The translations under genes and the position numbers were made by a program. A stretch of 38,489 nt of DNA from an uncultured Eubacteriales bacterium (GTDB lineage Bacteria; Bacillota; Clostridia; Christensenellales; CAG-138), in contig CACWJZ010000017.1 of NCBI GenBank assembly GCA_902761365.1, positions 1 through 38,489 on the forward strand. The letters run 5' to 3'. Shown piece by piece: positions 7,684 through 15,938 of the stretch. Numbering within the stretch: the stretch's first letter is position 1; each line of letters starts with the position of its first letter. The notes beneath the pieces are model-generated. The model had not been told where the DNA came from and made no database searches. It saw only the letters and a program-made list of their open reading frames with translations.

Positions 7684-8526
7684 TTACCTCAGGTCCGTGG
7701 GCTTCAGGTTGTCCATGTCGTCGAAGGCCTGGTTCTCGCCGCCCATGGCCCAGATGAAGGTATAGTTAGAGGTGCCGCAGCCCGCGTGGATGGACCAGGA
7801 GGGGGAGATCACCGCGTCGAAATTCTGCATGACGATGGAGCGGGTCTCCTGGGGCGTGCCCATGAAGTGCATGACGATGTTGTCCTGGGGGATGTTGAAG
7901 TAGGTGTACACCTCCATGCGGCGCTCGTGGGTGTGGCAGGGCATGGTGTTCCACACGCTCCCCACGTCCAGCTGGGTGAGGCCCATGGACAGCTGGCAGG
8001 TGGGCAGCACGTCCGGATGGATGAACTGGTTGATGACCCGTTTGTTGGCCCCCTCGGCGCTGCCGCAGGGCCGCTTGTTGGCGTCGGCGAAGGACAGGAA
8101 GGTGGTCTTGTAGGCGGTGTGGGCGGGGGCGGACACCAAATAGAACCGGGCGGGCTCCGCGGGATCATCGCTTTGGAAGGTCACTTCCTTCGTCCCCTTG
8201 GTGATGTACAGGCAGTCCTCGAAGCCCAGGGCGAAGACCTCCCCGTCGGCCGTGATTTTGCCCTTGCCGCCCAGGTTGAACACGCCCGCCTCCCGGCGCT
8301 CCAGGAAGTAGGCGGTGCCGAAGTTGGCCCACACGTCGATGCCCTTGTCGATGGGCACGATCTCCTGGACGGGCATGATGCCCAGCACCACCATGCGGTC
8401 CACATGGGAGTAGGTGGCCTTGACGGTGTCCTTCTCGTACAGGTCGGTGATCAAAAACTCCTTGCGGAGCTCCTCGGTGGTGTACCGGGCCACGTCCCGG
8501 GGGTTGGCGGAATAGCGAATGTCCAT
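7684..8526 (-). CDS. kduI: 5-dehydro-4-deoxy-D-glucuronate isomerase
   Basis: Isomerises 5-keto-4-deoxyuronate, formed spontaneously from the unsaturated uronic acid released by GH105 or lyases, to 2,5-diketo-3-deoxygluconate. It has 280 residues and the cupin fold. The metal-binding residues of the family are visible as His198, His200 and Glu205 in CHTHERRMEVY and His247 in SIHAGCG. The ATG follows AGAAGGAGAGAAAC. It sits 24 bp after the ABC ATPase gene and 10 bp before kdgA. The presence of kduI with kduD shows that the organism handles delta-4,5-unsaturated galacturonides. Confidence 0.96.
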   Translation of the reverse strand: MDIRYSANPRDVARYTTEELRKEFLITDLYEKDTVKATYSHVDRMVVLGIMPVQEIVPIDKGIDVWANFGTAYFLERREAGVFNLGGKGKITADGEVFALGFEDCLYITKGTKEVTFQSDDPAEPARFYLVSAPAHTAYKTTFLSFADANKRPCGSAEGANKRVINQFIHPDVLPTCQLSMGLTQLDVGSVWNTMPCHTHERRMEVYTYFNIPQDNIVMHFMGTPQETRSIVMQNFDAVISPSWSIHAGCGTSNYTFIWAMGGENQAFDDMDNLKPTDLR

Positions 8527-8549
8527 GTTTCTCTCCTTCTGCTTGAATA

Positions 8550-9623
8550 TTAAATGCGCCGCTCCGTCTCCCCGTCGAAGAGATACACGTTCTCGAAGGG
8601 GATGGAAAAGACGACGTTGCTGTCGATGTCGGGGGTGTCGTGGGGGTCCACCTTCAAAATGGCCTTCCGATCAGCCACGTCCACGTAGACGTTGGTGTTG
8701 TCGCCCAGCATCTCCGTGAGCTCCACGGTGGCGGGCACCCGGTAGGCGTTCTCCCGCTCGCCCAAAAGGATGCCCTCCGGCCGGAAGCCCAGGACCAGCT
8801 CCTTACCCTCGTACTTCGCGGCGTCGCCCACCTTTTCGGTAAGGTCGAACGCCACGTCCCCGAAGGTCAGGGCCCCGCCCTGCACCGTGCCCCGGAGGAA
8901 GTTCATGGGCGGCTCGCCGATGAAGCCCGCCACGAACACGTTCACCGGGTCGAAGTACAGCTCCCGGGGGGTGCCGATCTGCTGGATGTAGCCGTCCTTC
9001 ATGACCACGATCCTGTCCGCCATGGTCATGGCCTCGGTCTGGTCGTGGGTCACGTAGATGGTGGTGGCGCCGGTCTCCCGGTGGATCTGGGTGATCTCGG
9101 AGCGCATGGTCACCCGCTGCTTGGCGTCCAGGTTGGACAGGGGCTCGTCCATGAGGAAGATCTCCACCTTGCGGATGATGGCCCGGCCCACGGCCACCCG
9201 CTGGCGCTGGCCGCCGGAGAGGGCCCGGGGCATGCGGTCGAGATAGTCCGTGAGGCCCAAAATCTTCGCCGCCCGCTGGACCTTCTCGTCGATCACGTCC
9301 TCGTCCACCCCCTGGAGGGTGAGGCCGAAAGCCAGGTTGTCGTAGACGGTCATCTGGGGGTACAGCGCGTAGCTCTGGAAGACCATGGCCACGCCCCGCT
9401 CCCGGGGCCCCAGGTCGTTAGCCCGCTTGCCGTCGATGTAGAAATCGCCCTTGGAGATGTTCTCGAGGCCCGCGATCATGCGGAGCGTGGTGGACTTGCC
9501 GCAGCCCGAGGGACCCACGAACACGATGAACTCCCCCCGGTCGATCTCCAGGTTGAAGTCATGGACGGCGTGGAAGCCGTTGGGGTAGATCTTGTTGATG
9601 CCTTTGAGCGTTAGATGTGCCAT
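8550..9623 (-). CDS. Sugar ABC transporter ATPase (MsmK/UgpC type), copy 1
   Basis: Cytoplasmic ATPase that energises a sugar ABC importer, 357 residues. Walker A GPSGCGKST is at 37-45, signature LSGGQRQRVAVG, Walker B IFLMDEPLSNLD, switch region VTHDQTEAM, and a C-terminal TOBE/OB regulatory domain from about residue 240. It is the first gene of the kduI-kdgA-kdgK operon, without permeases of its own, so it probably serves the LplBC-type permeases encoded at 20.4-22.3 kb. A second ATPase of almost the same length is encoded at 15939-17009. MsmK-type ATPases often serve several importers, so the assignment to one transporter is an inference. Confidence 0.93.
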   Translation of the reverse strand: MAHLTLKGINKIYPNGFHAVHDFNLEIDRGEFIVFVGPSGCGKSTTLRMIAGLENISKGDFYIDGKRANDLGPRERGVAMVFQSYALYPQMTVYDNLAFGLTLQGVDEDVIDEKVQRAAKILGLTDYLDRMPRALSGGQRQRVAVGRAIIRKVEIFLMDEPLSNLDAKQRVTMRSEITQIHRETGATTIYVTHDQTEAMTMADRIVVMKDGYIQQIGTPRELYFDPVNVFVAGFIGEPPMNFLRGTVQGGALTFGDVAFDLTEKVGDAAKYEGKELVLGFRPEGILLGERENAYRVPATVELTEMLGDNTNVYVDVADRKAILKVDPHDTPDIDSNVVFSIPFENVYLFDGETERRI

Positions 9624-9683
9624 GGGTGCCTTCCCCTTCTCCTGTACTTTTCAGAATATCCCGGTGGCCTGCCTGTTGCCTTT

Positions 9684-9712
9684 AGTATAGAAAAAACGGT
9701 TGAAAAACGGAA
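9684..9712 (-). promoter_or_regulatory. Promoter region of the ATPase-kduI-kdgA-kdgK operon with AAAACGG repeats
   Basis: The minus-strand -10 TATACT is at 9684-9689. The expected -35 region holds two direct repeats that read GAAAAAACGG (9690-9699) and TGAAAAACGG (9701-9710) on the plus strand, 11 bp apart. There is no good -35 hexamer, which suggests an activator-dependent promoter. Related AAAACGG words occur at the other two promoters of the locus. Confidence 0.5.
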
Positions 9713-9746
9713 TCGCTAAAACAGTCCTCTTGATGGATGAAACGGA

Positions 9747-11153
9747 TCATGCGCCTTTGGTCCAGGGGCCCAGGTCGTACCAGGGCACAAGGCATGCCCC
9801 GGTGGCGGTCAGCATCCTGCCGAAGAGGCGCCGGCCGTCCTCTTCGCTGAGCCGGCTGCAGAGCGGCTGGGCAAGGAACACCCGGAAGGCGGCCTCCAGA
9901 TCCCGGGCCTTGACGGCATCGTACAGGGCCTCCATGTTCCGGGCGTTTTGGCGGACCATGTGGGCCGGGCCTGGGGGCAGGGGCCTGGCGGGCAGGGGCG
10001 TCACCCTATCCGCATCGAAGGCGCAGAAGGTCTCCACCACGGAGCCAAGGGGCGCGTCCTTCATGTGGCCCCCGTTCAAAACGTTGGCGTTGGACACCAC
10101 CCGGCCCATGCCCAGCAGGGCCTTCATAAAGGCGATGAGCTCCTCGTCGCTCCGTTTCAGGGTGACGGGCAGGGTGCCGTCCGCCAGGGCCGCCGTCTCC
10201 GCGATCCTCCGCTGCCGGTCCGCCCGGCGGTAGTCCACGGAGGTGAGATGAAAGAGCCACTTCTCCGGGGCGGCCCGGTCCGAGAGATACCAGCGGCCGT
10301 CCATGAACTCCACCAGATGCCTATCCCCCGCCGCCCCCAGGGCGCCGAACCGACGATAGAGGTCCATCTTCACCTTGTTCCCGTAGAGGAAGGGGTTCTC
10401 GCCTCGAAAGGCCTGGGGATCGTCCCCCTGCTCGCCGTAGCCTTTTTCATAAAACTTCTCCATGAACCCGGGCAGCAGGGCCATGACGTCGTGATCCCGC
10501 CAGGCGGCCTCGGTGATCCAGGTGAAGTGGTTGATGCCGCTCATCTCTACGGCGAGCTCGTGCCGGTGGGGCCGGGGCACCCCCAGCTCCTCCCGCACCA
10601 CGCAGCAGAGGAAGTCCTCGGCGTGGAACACCTCGTGGCAGCAGCCGAAGGCCTTGATGCCCGGGAAGGTGTCGAAGAGGGTCTTGCAGAGGATGGTCAT
10701 GGGGTTGGTCAGGTTGATGACCCAGGCCCCGGGGCAGCAGCGTTCGATGGCCCGGGCAAAGCCCTCGAACAGGGGCACGGTCCTAAGGGCGCGCATCACG
10801 CCGCCGGGGCCCACGGTGTCGCCCACGGGCTGAAAGATGCCGTACGCCTCGGGCAGATGCACGTCCGCCGCCATGTCATCCAAAGTGCCGGGCAGGATGG
10901 AGATGGCCACGAAGTCCGCCCCCGTCAGCGCCTCGTCCAGGGTTTCGGCCACGATGTACCGCCACTTGCTGACCGCCTCAGGAAGGGCGTTGATCCGCTC
11001 GCCGATGCGCCGGTTCTGCTCCGCCGCCGCCCGGTCGATGTCGTAGAGGGCGATCTCGCCGGTGAACCCCTCGGTCAAAGCGAGGTCGTTCATAAACACC
11101 CGGGCCCAGGCCCTGGACCCGCCGCCGATGTAAGCCAACTTGATGGTGCGCAT
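9747..11153 (-). CDS. GH4 alpha-galacturonidase (LplD-like)
   Basis: Cytoplasmic GH4 hydrolase using NAD and a divalent metal, expected to release galacturonic acid from oligogalacturonides. It has 468 residues. The Rossmann start AYIGGGSRAW is at 7-16, NLTNPM at 147-152, the metal-site motif CHEV at 172-175 and GINHF at 206-210. In GH4 the CHEV form marks alpha-galacturonidases, whereas CHS forms mark glucosidases and galactosidases. The frame stays open upstream to 12089, but the real start is the ATG at 11151-11153, since GGGAGG lies 6 bp before it and the upstream part is antisense to AraC. It is transcribed divergently from the AraC gene. No uronate isomerase or altronate pathway gene is in the window, so the fate of free galacturonate must be encoded elsewhere. 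Confidence 0.9.
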   Translation of the reverse strand: MRTIKLAYIGGGSRAWARVFMNDLALTEGFTGEIALYDIDRAAAEQNRRIGERINALPEAVSKWRYIVAETLDEALTGADFVAISILPGTLDDMAADVHLPEAYGIFQPVGDTVGPGGVMRALRTVPLFEGFARAIERCCPGAWVINLTNPMTILCKTLFDTFPGIKAFGCCHEVFHAEDFLCCVVREELGVPRPHRHELAVEMSGINHFTWITEAAWRDHDVMALLPGFMEKFYEKGYGEQGDDPQAFRGENPFLYGNKVKMDLYRRFGALGAAGDRHLVEFMDGRWYLSDRAAPEKWLFHLTSVDYRRADRQRRIAETAALADGTLPVTLKRSDEELIAFMKALLGMGRVVSNANVLNGGHMKDAPLGSVVETFCAFDADRVTPLPARPLPPGPAHMVRQNARNMEALYDAVKARDLEAAFRVFLAQPLCSRLSEEDGRRLFGRMLTATGACLVPWYDLGPWTKGA

Positions 11154-11177
11154 GCCGAACCTCCCGTCACATGGATG

Positions 11178-11187
11178 ATACATGTAT
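11178..11187. promoter_or_regulatory. Palindrome ATACATGTAT between GH4 and AraC genes
   Basis: A perfect 10-bp palindrome in the 96-bp divergent intergenic region, near where the GH4 promoter must lie. It is a possible operator. No convincing -35/-10 pair for the GH4 gene was found. Confidence 0.3.
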
Positions 11188-11192
11188 TCATA

Positions 11193-11221
11193 TAGACAAA
11201 ACGGAGCTGCCTTGGTATACT
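11193..11221 (+). promoter_or_regulatory. Sigma-A type promoter of the AraC gene, overlapping an ACAAAACGG box
   Basis: TAGACA (11193-11198), 17-bp spacer, TATACT (11216-11221). The word ACAAAACGG at 11196-11204 overlaps the -35 and is also found in both arms of the inverted repeat at 22995-23039. This fits autoregulation by the AraC protein. Confidence 0.65.
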
Positions 11222-11249
11222 GTAGGCAGACGAGGAAAGGAGCGGAGCC

Positions 11250-12056
11250 ATGAACGACATCGTGTATGCCGGCAAGCACACCGTGACCTATCGGGTCCCC
11301 CGTCACGAGCACGACACCTGGGAGCTCATCTACTGCACCGGTCAGGGGGGCGAGCTGCAATTCGATGACTTCACCCTGCCCTACGAGGTGGGGACGGTGG
11401 TGGTCATCCCGCCCCATACGCCCCACGCCAACGTGAGCCAGATCGGCTTCACCAACATCTACGTGAACCTGACCAACGCCACGCTGAACTTCCATCGGCC
11501 CGCCGTGGTCCAGGACGACGGCAACCGGTCCCTCCTCAGCGTCTTCTCCGGGGTCTTCTTCCAGTACTACGGGAACGCGGAGCAGCGGGAGACCCTGCTG
11601 GCCGCCTACGGGAACCTGCTGGCCGCCTACCTGCTGGCCTACCGCAAGGCCTCCTCCCTCAGCAAGATCGCCCAGGAGATCGAGGGCCACATCGTCCGCC
11701 ACTACGCCGATCCCGGCTACGCCCTGGACGACTATCTCAAGTCCCTGCCCTACAACTACGATTACCTGAGGAAGCTCTTTCAGAAGGAGCTGGGCATGAC
11801 GCCCCTGCAGTTCCTCACCGACAAGCGGCTCCAGACCGCGGCCAGCATGCTCCGCTCCGAATACAACGACGGGAACGTGACCGAGGTGGCCCGCCAGTGC
11901 GGCTTTCGGGAGCCCCTGTACTTCTCCCGCATGTTCAAGAAGAAGTACGGCGTCTCCCCCAGCCACTACTACGCGGCCAAGCGCGCCGCCGCCCCCCAGG
12001 ACGCCCCCAGCCCGGACCCGGACCGCATGAAGATCATGCTGGACGAGAACGAATGA
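11250..12056 (+). CDS. AraC-family transcriptional regulator of the pectin locus
   Basis: DNA-binding regulator of 268 residues. The N-terminal half (about 1-130) is a cupin-like sensor with RHEHDTWELIYCTGQGGE and the VVIPPHTPH turn. The C-terminal part (about 155-255) is an AraC-type double helix-turn-helix, including LRKLFQKELGMTPLQFL and ending in the usual FSRMFKKKYGVSPSHYY. The ATG follows GGAAAGGAGCGGAGCC. It lies between the GH4 gene (divergent) and the long transport/GH28/GH105 operon, whose last gene overlaps its 3' end by 23 bp. The inducer is probably an oligogalacturonide or pathway intermediate. The regulatory link is an inference from location and from the shared AAAACGG boxes. 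Confidence 0.92.
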   Translation: MNDIVYAGKHTVTYRVPRHEHDTWELIYCTGQGGELQFDDFTLPYEVGTVVVIPPHTPHANVSQIGFTNIYVNLTNATLNFHRPAVVQDDGNRSLLSVFSGVFFQYYGNAEQRETLLAAYGNLLAAYLLAYRKASSLSKIAQEIEGHIVRHYADPGYALDDYLKSLPYNYDYLRKLFQKELGMTPLQFLTDKRLQTAASMLRSEYNDGNVTEVARQCGFREPLYFSRMFKKKYGVSPSHYYAAKRAAAPQDAPSPDPDRMKIMLDENE

Positions 12057-13164
12057 CCTCCGTATAGCACATGACCAGCGGCGCCACACCCTTGGCGTCG
12101 TTTTTTACTACCGGCTCGGAGATGTAATATTGGTAGGACCCGTCCCGGCGAAGATCGTCCGCGGGCCCGAGGCCCGCCACCAGGCAGATGCCGCCCAGCT
12201 CCACGTCCTCCCCTTCGGCCCTGAAATAGCGGCGCAGGATGCCGTCGAAGGTCTTCCGGCCCAACTGTGCATATTCCGGTCCCAGGACGCCCAGGCGGGC
12301 GCCCTTGAGCATGGCGTAGGCCATCATGGAGCTGCCGCTGGTCTCGAGATAGTTCCCCGCCCGGCCCCCCTGGTCCACCACCTGATAGTACAGGCCGGTC
12401 TCCTCGTCCGCATACCGGGCGACGCCCTCCATGAGCTCCGTGAAGATGGGCCGAAGACGGGCGCGGGCCCCGGGGTCGTCCACGATCTCAAGAAGGTCCA
12501 CCAGGGCCGTGGCGAACCAGCCCATGGCCCGAAGCCAGAAGCTTTTGGAGCAGCCGGTGACCGGGTCCGCCCAGAAAATTGTCTTCGAGGCGTCATAGCC
12601 GTGATAGTAGAGGCCCTTCTCGGGGTCGTACATGCGGGCGCGGACGGTCTCGATCTGTTGCACGATGTCCGTATAGTCTTTATCCCCCAGCTCCCGGGCG
12701 TAGAGGGCCCGGAAGGGCTGGGCCATATAGATGCCGTCCAGCCAGACCTGGTCCGGGTAGATGCGCTTATGCCAGAAGCTGCCCTCGAAGGTCCGGGGCT
12801 GGTGTTGCAGCTGCTCCGCCAGCCTGTCCGCGGCCAGCCTGTACTTCTCGTTTTTCGTCTTTGCATACAGGGGGAACAGCACCCGGCCCTCGTTGATGTC
12901 GTCCAGGTTGTACTTGGACGGGTCATAGGTGCGGATGGCGCCGTCCTCGCCCACGAAGCTGTCCACGAAGGTCTCCACGAAATCGGCGAACAGGGCTTCC
13001 CCCGTGATGTCGCTCAGGGTCAAAAGGGCGTTCAGCATGCAGCCGTCGATATAGTTCCAGTGGGCGGGCTTCCCCTGCCGGACCCGCTCCATGTTCCAGG
13101 CGGTCCGCTCCGGGGAGGACTCCCGCACCAGGCGGCGGATATAGGCGTCGATCTCGGTATACAT
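12034..13164 (-). CDS. GH105 unsaturated rhamnogalacturonyl / galacturonyl hydrolase (YteR/YesR-like)
   Basis: Cytoplasmic hydrolase that removes the delta-4,5-unsaturated uronic acid from the non-reducing end of lyase products, feeding KduI. It has 376 residues with an (alpha/alpha)6-barrel. HWNYIDGCMLNALL is at 35-48 and YNLDDINEGR carries Asp88. QVWLDGIYMAQPFRALYA has Asp143, the position of the catalytic Asp in Bacillus YteR, and FWLRAMGWFATALVD is near 209-223. There is no signal peptide. It lies 2 bp after the GH28 gene and its 3' end overlaps the convergent AraC gene by 23 bp. Whether rhamnogalacturonyl or polygalacturonyl products are preferred cannot be told from sequence. Confidence 0.93.
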   Translation of the reverse strand: MYTEIDAYIRRLVRESSPERTAWNMERVRQGKPAHWNYIDGCMLNALLTLSDITGEALFADFVETFVDSFVGEDGAIRTYDPSKYNLDDINEGRVLFPLYAKTKNEKYRLAADRLAEQLQHQPRTFEGSFWHKRIYPDQVWLDGIYMAQPFRALYARELGDKDYTDIVQQIETVRARMYDPEKGLYYHGYDASKTIFWADPVTGCSKSFWLRAMGWFATALVDLLEIVDDPGARARLRPIFTELMEGVARYADEETGLYYQVVDQGGRAGNYLETSGSSMMAYAMLKGARLGVLGPEYAQLGRKTFDGILRRYFRAEGEDVELGGICLVAGLGPADDLRRDGSYQYYISEPVVKNDAKGVAPLVMCYTEVIRSRPA

Positions 13165-13166
13165 GC

Positions 13167-14711
13167 TCAGCTCCTTTCCACCGTGCCGCAGTTGTTGGCG
13201 ATGACCTCGTCCCCGTCCACGCCCGTGAGGCGGACGTTTTTAAGGCGCACGGCCCCCACGTTCTCACAATACAGGCCCAGCCTGCAGCGCTCCCGGGCGA
13301 AGTTCTGCATGGCGGGGATGCCGGGCCGGGCGTCGGGGGCGAAGGTGACGCTGACGTTCTCGAAGGTCACCTCGTCGATGGGCCGCTCCGGCAGGCCGTC
13401 GATGTAGCAGGCGGCCACCTGGGCCCCGGTGCAGACCATGTCCCGGAAGGTGAACGCGCCCAAATGCGGCGTGCGCCCGTCCACGGGCAGCTTCTCCCGG
13501 GACCAGACGTATTCGCTGAACCGGTCCGGGTCGCAGCAGTTGTACCACATGTTGATGACCACGGGGGTCAGCACTCCGTCCATGCGGATGTTCTCAAAGG
13601 TGATGTTCGTGATGGCACACTTTTCGCCCCGGCCCCGGCGGGTCTTGATCCGCAGGCCCCGGTCCGTCTCGTGAAAACAGCACTGGGACACGGTCAGCGC
13701 CCGGATGCCCATGGCGGATTCGCTGCCCAACGTCACGGCCCCGTGGCCGTACTCCATGAGGCAGTTCCGCACGGTGTGGCGGACGGCGGGCCAGCTGAAG
13801 CGCTCCGCCAGCTCGATCTTGCCGGACTTGATGGCGATGCAGTCGTCCCCCACGCTGAACCGGCAGCCGAGAATGGTCACCCCGTCGCAGGCCTCCGGGT
13901 CCATGGCGTCCGTGTTGGGGCTGTTTTTGGGGGCCAGGACGGCCAGGTCATAGAAGCCCACGTCGGTGCAGTGGAAGGGATGGAAGTTCCAGGAGGGAGA
14001 GTTCTGGGCCGTGACCCCGTGAAAGACCACGCTTCGGCAGTGGAGCAGGGACACGAGCCTTGGCCTCGCCGCCGGGAAGGAACGGAAATCCGTCCAAAAG
14101 TCGCTGTTCTGGGCGTTGCCGTCCAAAACGCCCTCCCCCACCACGGCCATGTCCTCCCCGTTCTGGGCGGAGAGCAGCGCCTGGTACATGGGCTGGATCA
14201 AGCCCTCGAAGGTGCCGAAGATGCGGCGCTCCCCCGTCACCGGGTCCGTCGCCTCCCCGGGCAGGATGGGATAGCGTTCCCGATCCGTGGAGCCCAGGAG
14301 GACGGCGCCCCGCTTCAGCTCCAACGTCGTGTGGCTCTTGAGCCGCAGGGGCAGGGTGAGATAGGTCCCCGCGGGAAGGATCAGCCGCCCGCCCGCCGGC
14401 AGGAGATCGAGGGCGCTCTGGAGGGCCGCCGTGTCGTCGTGCTGCCCGTCGCCCACGGCCCCGAAGTCCCGCACGTTCAGGGCGAAGCTCTCCCCCGCCG
14501 TCCGAAAGGCGAAGGGCTCCGGCTCGTCGGAGAGGGTCAGGGTGTAGGCGGTGTCGGGGGTCAGATCGAAGAGGGAGAAGACGTTGGTCTCGGCGGTATA
14601 CCGCGCCGCCCCGTCCAGAGACACGGTGAAGGGCGCGGGGGCATAGTAGGGGCTTTCGTTCACCCGCTCGAAGCAGGCGGAAACGGCGCTCACATAGACG
14701 AGACGGATCAT
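13167..14711 (-). CDS. GH28 polygalacturonase, cytoplasmic
   Basis: Inverting glycoside hydrolase of the polygalacturonase family, 514 residues. A fibronectin-III-like N-terminal domain (about 1-75) is followed by a right-handed beta-helix starting at FALNVRDFGAVGDGQHDDTA. The four family motifs are present: NTD 266-268, GDD 288-290 (catalytic Asp pair), GHG 322-324 and RIKT 354-357. No signal peptide is seen, so it should act on imported oligogalacturonides, most likely as an exo-acting enzyme like others with this N-terminal domain. It overlaps the upstream membrane-protein gene by ATGA and is followed after 2 bp by GH105, so translation of all three is coupled. Confidence 0.93.
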   Translation of the reverse strand: MIRLVYVSAVSACFERVNESPYYAPAPFTVSLDGAARYTAETNVFSLFDLTPDTAYTLTLSDEPEPFAFRTAGESFALNVRDFGAVGDGQHDDTAALQSALDLLPAGGRLILPAGTYLTLPLRLKSHTTLELKRGAVLLGSTDRERYPILPGEATDPVTGERRIFGTFEGLIQPMYQALLSAQNGEDMAVVGEGVLDGNAQNSDFWTDFRSFPAARPRLVSLLHCRSVVFHGVTAQNSPSWNFHPFHCTDVGFYDLAVLAPKNSPNTDAMDPEACDGVTILGCRFSVGDDCIAIKSGKIELAERFSWPAVRHTVRNCLMEYGHGAVTLGSESAMGIRALTVSQCCFHETDRGLRIKTRRGRGEKCAITNITFENIRMDGVLTPVVINMWYNCCDPDRFSEYVWSREKLPVDGRTPHLGAFTFRDMVCTGAQVAACYIDGLPERPIDEVTFENVSVTFAPDARPGIPAMQNFARERCRLGLYCENVGAVRLKNVRLTGVDGDEVIANNCGTVERS

Positions 14712-15388
14712 TTTTGGTTTCCTTTCCCATGATCGGCGGGCTGGGACGCCTTCGCCCTGGCGTCGGCGACGATCCGGCCCAGCAGGTGCTTGAGGGCGAT
14801 GAGCCCCGTGTCGATGCCCATATAGAAGAGGCCGAAGAGGATGGGCCCCACCCCCAGGGGCACGGTGCCGGTCGCGTGGGTGACGGACAGGATGGCCAGG
14901 TTGATGACGTTATAGACCAGGTCCACCAGGCCCAGCACCAAAAAGGCGTAGAGGATGTTCAAAAAGAAACCGGCCACGCCCCGCCGGGGGACCATCATCC
15001 ACCGGTCGTTGGCGCCGTCGGTCTCGGCATAGTATTTGAGCAGGGTGTTGATGAGCAGGTCCGTGACCATGCCCAGGGCGATGGCCGTGACGAAGAACAG
15101 GTCCAGGGCATCGGCCAGATACCCCCCCAGGCCCCAGAGGAAGAAGAAGCAAACGGACCCGTAGAACCAGGCCTTGACGAGGGACACCTTGAGCCACAGG
15201 GGGAGCTTCTTGCGGACCCGGCCCCGGTATTTGTTGAGCTCCTCCTCCGATACCGCGGGGGAGTTGCTCTCGTCGGCGGTGACCAGGTCCTCCACCGCCC
15301 TGGTGTTCAGGCGGTAGTACTCCGAGGTGGTCCGGATGGCCTCGTCCCGCTCCGGCGGCGATGCCTGTTTTCTCCGCTTTTTCCCCAT
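14708..15388 (-). CDS. Four-helix membrane protein of unknown function (226 aa)
   Basis: I do not recognise the family with certainty. A charged cytoplasmic N-terminus of about 65 residues (MGKKRRKQASPPERDEAIR, acidic stretch at 34-50) is followed by hydrophobic segments near 71-93, 96-117, 138-166 and 176-203, with a basic C-terminal tail. There is no signal peptide. It lies 1 bp after the 181-residue membrane protein gene and overlaps GH28 by 4 bp, so it is firmly inside the transport/GH operon. With three other small membrane proteins and an ABC ATPase it may form an accessory part of the oligogalacturonide importer or a separate complex. That role is an inference from position only. Confidence 0.8.
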   Translation of the reverse strand: MGKKRRKQASPPERDEAIRTTSEYYRLNTRAVEDLVTADESNSPAVSEEELNKYRGRVRKKLPLWLKVSLVKAWFYGSVCFFFLWGLGGYLADALDLFFVTAIALGMVTDLLINTLLKYYAETDGANDRWMMVPRRGVAGFFLNILYAFLVLGLVDLVYNVINLAILSVTHATGTVPLGVGPILFGLFYMGIDTGLIALKHLLGRIVADARAKASQPADHGKGNQK

Positions 15389-15389
15389 A

Positions 15390-15935
15390 TCACTCGCCGG
15401 AGATGTCGATGGCGTCCAGCTTGCCGTTGTCCTCCACGCTGACGGAGGTGTTGATCTTCCGAAGGAGCTTGGAATAGACGGGCAGCAGGGCCGTGAGGAC
15501 CACGCCCACCAGCAGGACGATCCTGTGCCGGGCCAGCATCCTCCGGGCGCTGTCGATGTACAGGGTGGTCTCGCCGATCTCGATGGGGTTCTGGGCCCGG
15601 GTCAGGGCGTTGGTGATGGCCTTCAAATAATACTGATCGCAGAACAGCAGCACGCCCACCATGAGGAACGATAGCACCAGCATGGGGACGTTCACCCTCT
15701 TGCGGTGTGGGAAGGCGTTCAAAAAGCATAGCAGGGACAGCAGGGAGAAGAGCATGGTGGCAAAGCCGCACAGGCCCATGCCCTTGCCCTGGATCTTGGC
15801 CGTGGTGTCGGAGATGTTCATCAGGTTCAGGGAATAGACCAGGAACGCCAGGGCGAACACCAGCAGGGGGATCATGTGGGGCCGCCGCTTGAGGCTGACC
15901 AGGAGCTTGCGGAAGGATTCCTTCAGACCTTTCAT
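15390..15935 (-). CDS. Four-helix membrane protein of unknown function (181 aa)
   Basis: Family not recognised. The basic N-terminus MKGLKESFRKLLVSLKRRP precedes hydrophobic segments near 21-38, 53-74, 83-100 and 138-156. The segment between helices 3 and 4 (about 101-137, including the run NPIEIGETTLYIDSARR) would be outside if the N-terminus is inside, and the acidic tail VEDNGKLDAIDISGE would be cytoplasmic. It begins 3 bp after the ABC ATPase stop and ends 1 bp before the 226-residue membrane protein. No catalytic motif is visible. Same-operon placement suggests a role with the importer. Confidence 0.78.
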   Translation of the reverse strand: MKGLKESFRKLLVSLKRRPHMIPLLVFALAFLVYSLNLMNISDTTAKIQGKGMGLCGFATMLFSLLSLLCFLNAFPHRKRVNVPMLVLSFLMVGVLLFCDQYYLKAITNALTRAQNPIEIGETTLYIDSARRMLARHRIVLLVGVVLTALLPVYSKLLRKINTSVSVEDNGKLDAIDISGE

Positions 15936-15938
15936 GGC

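Noticed and set aside
11154..12089. N-terminal extension of the GH4 gene to about 780 residues
   Set aside because: The extension is antisense to the AraC gene and shows no homology; a good ribosome binding site and the Rossmann start lie at 11153.
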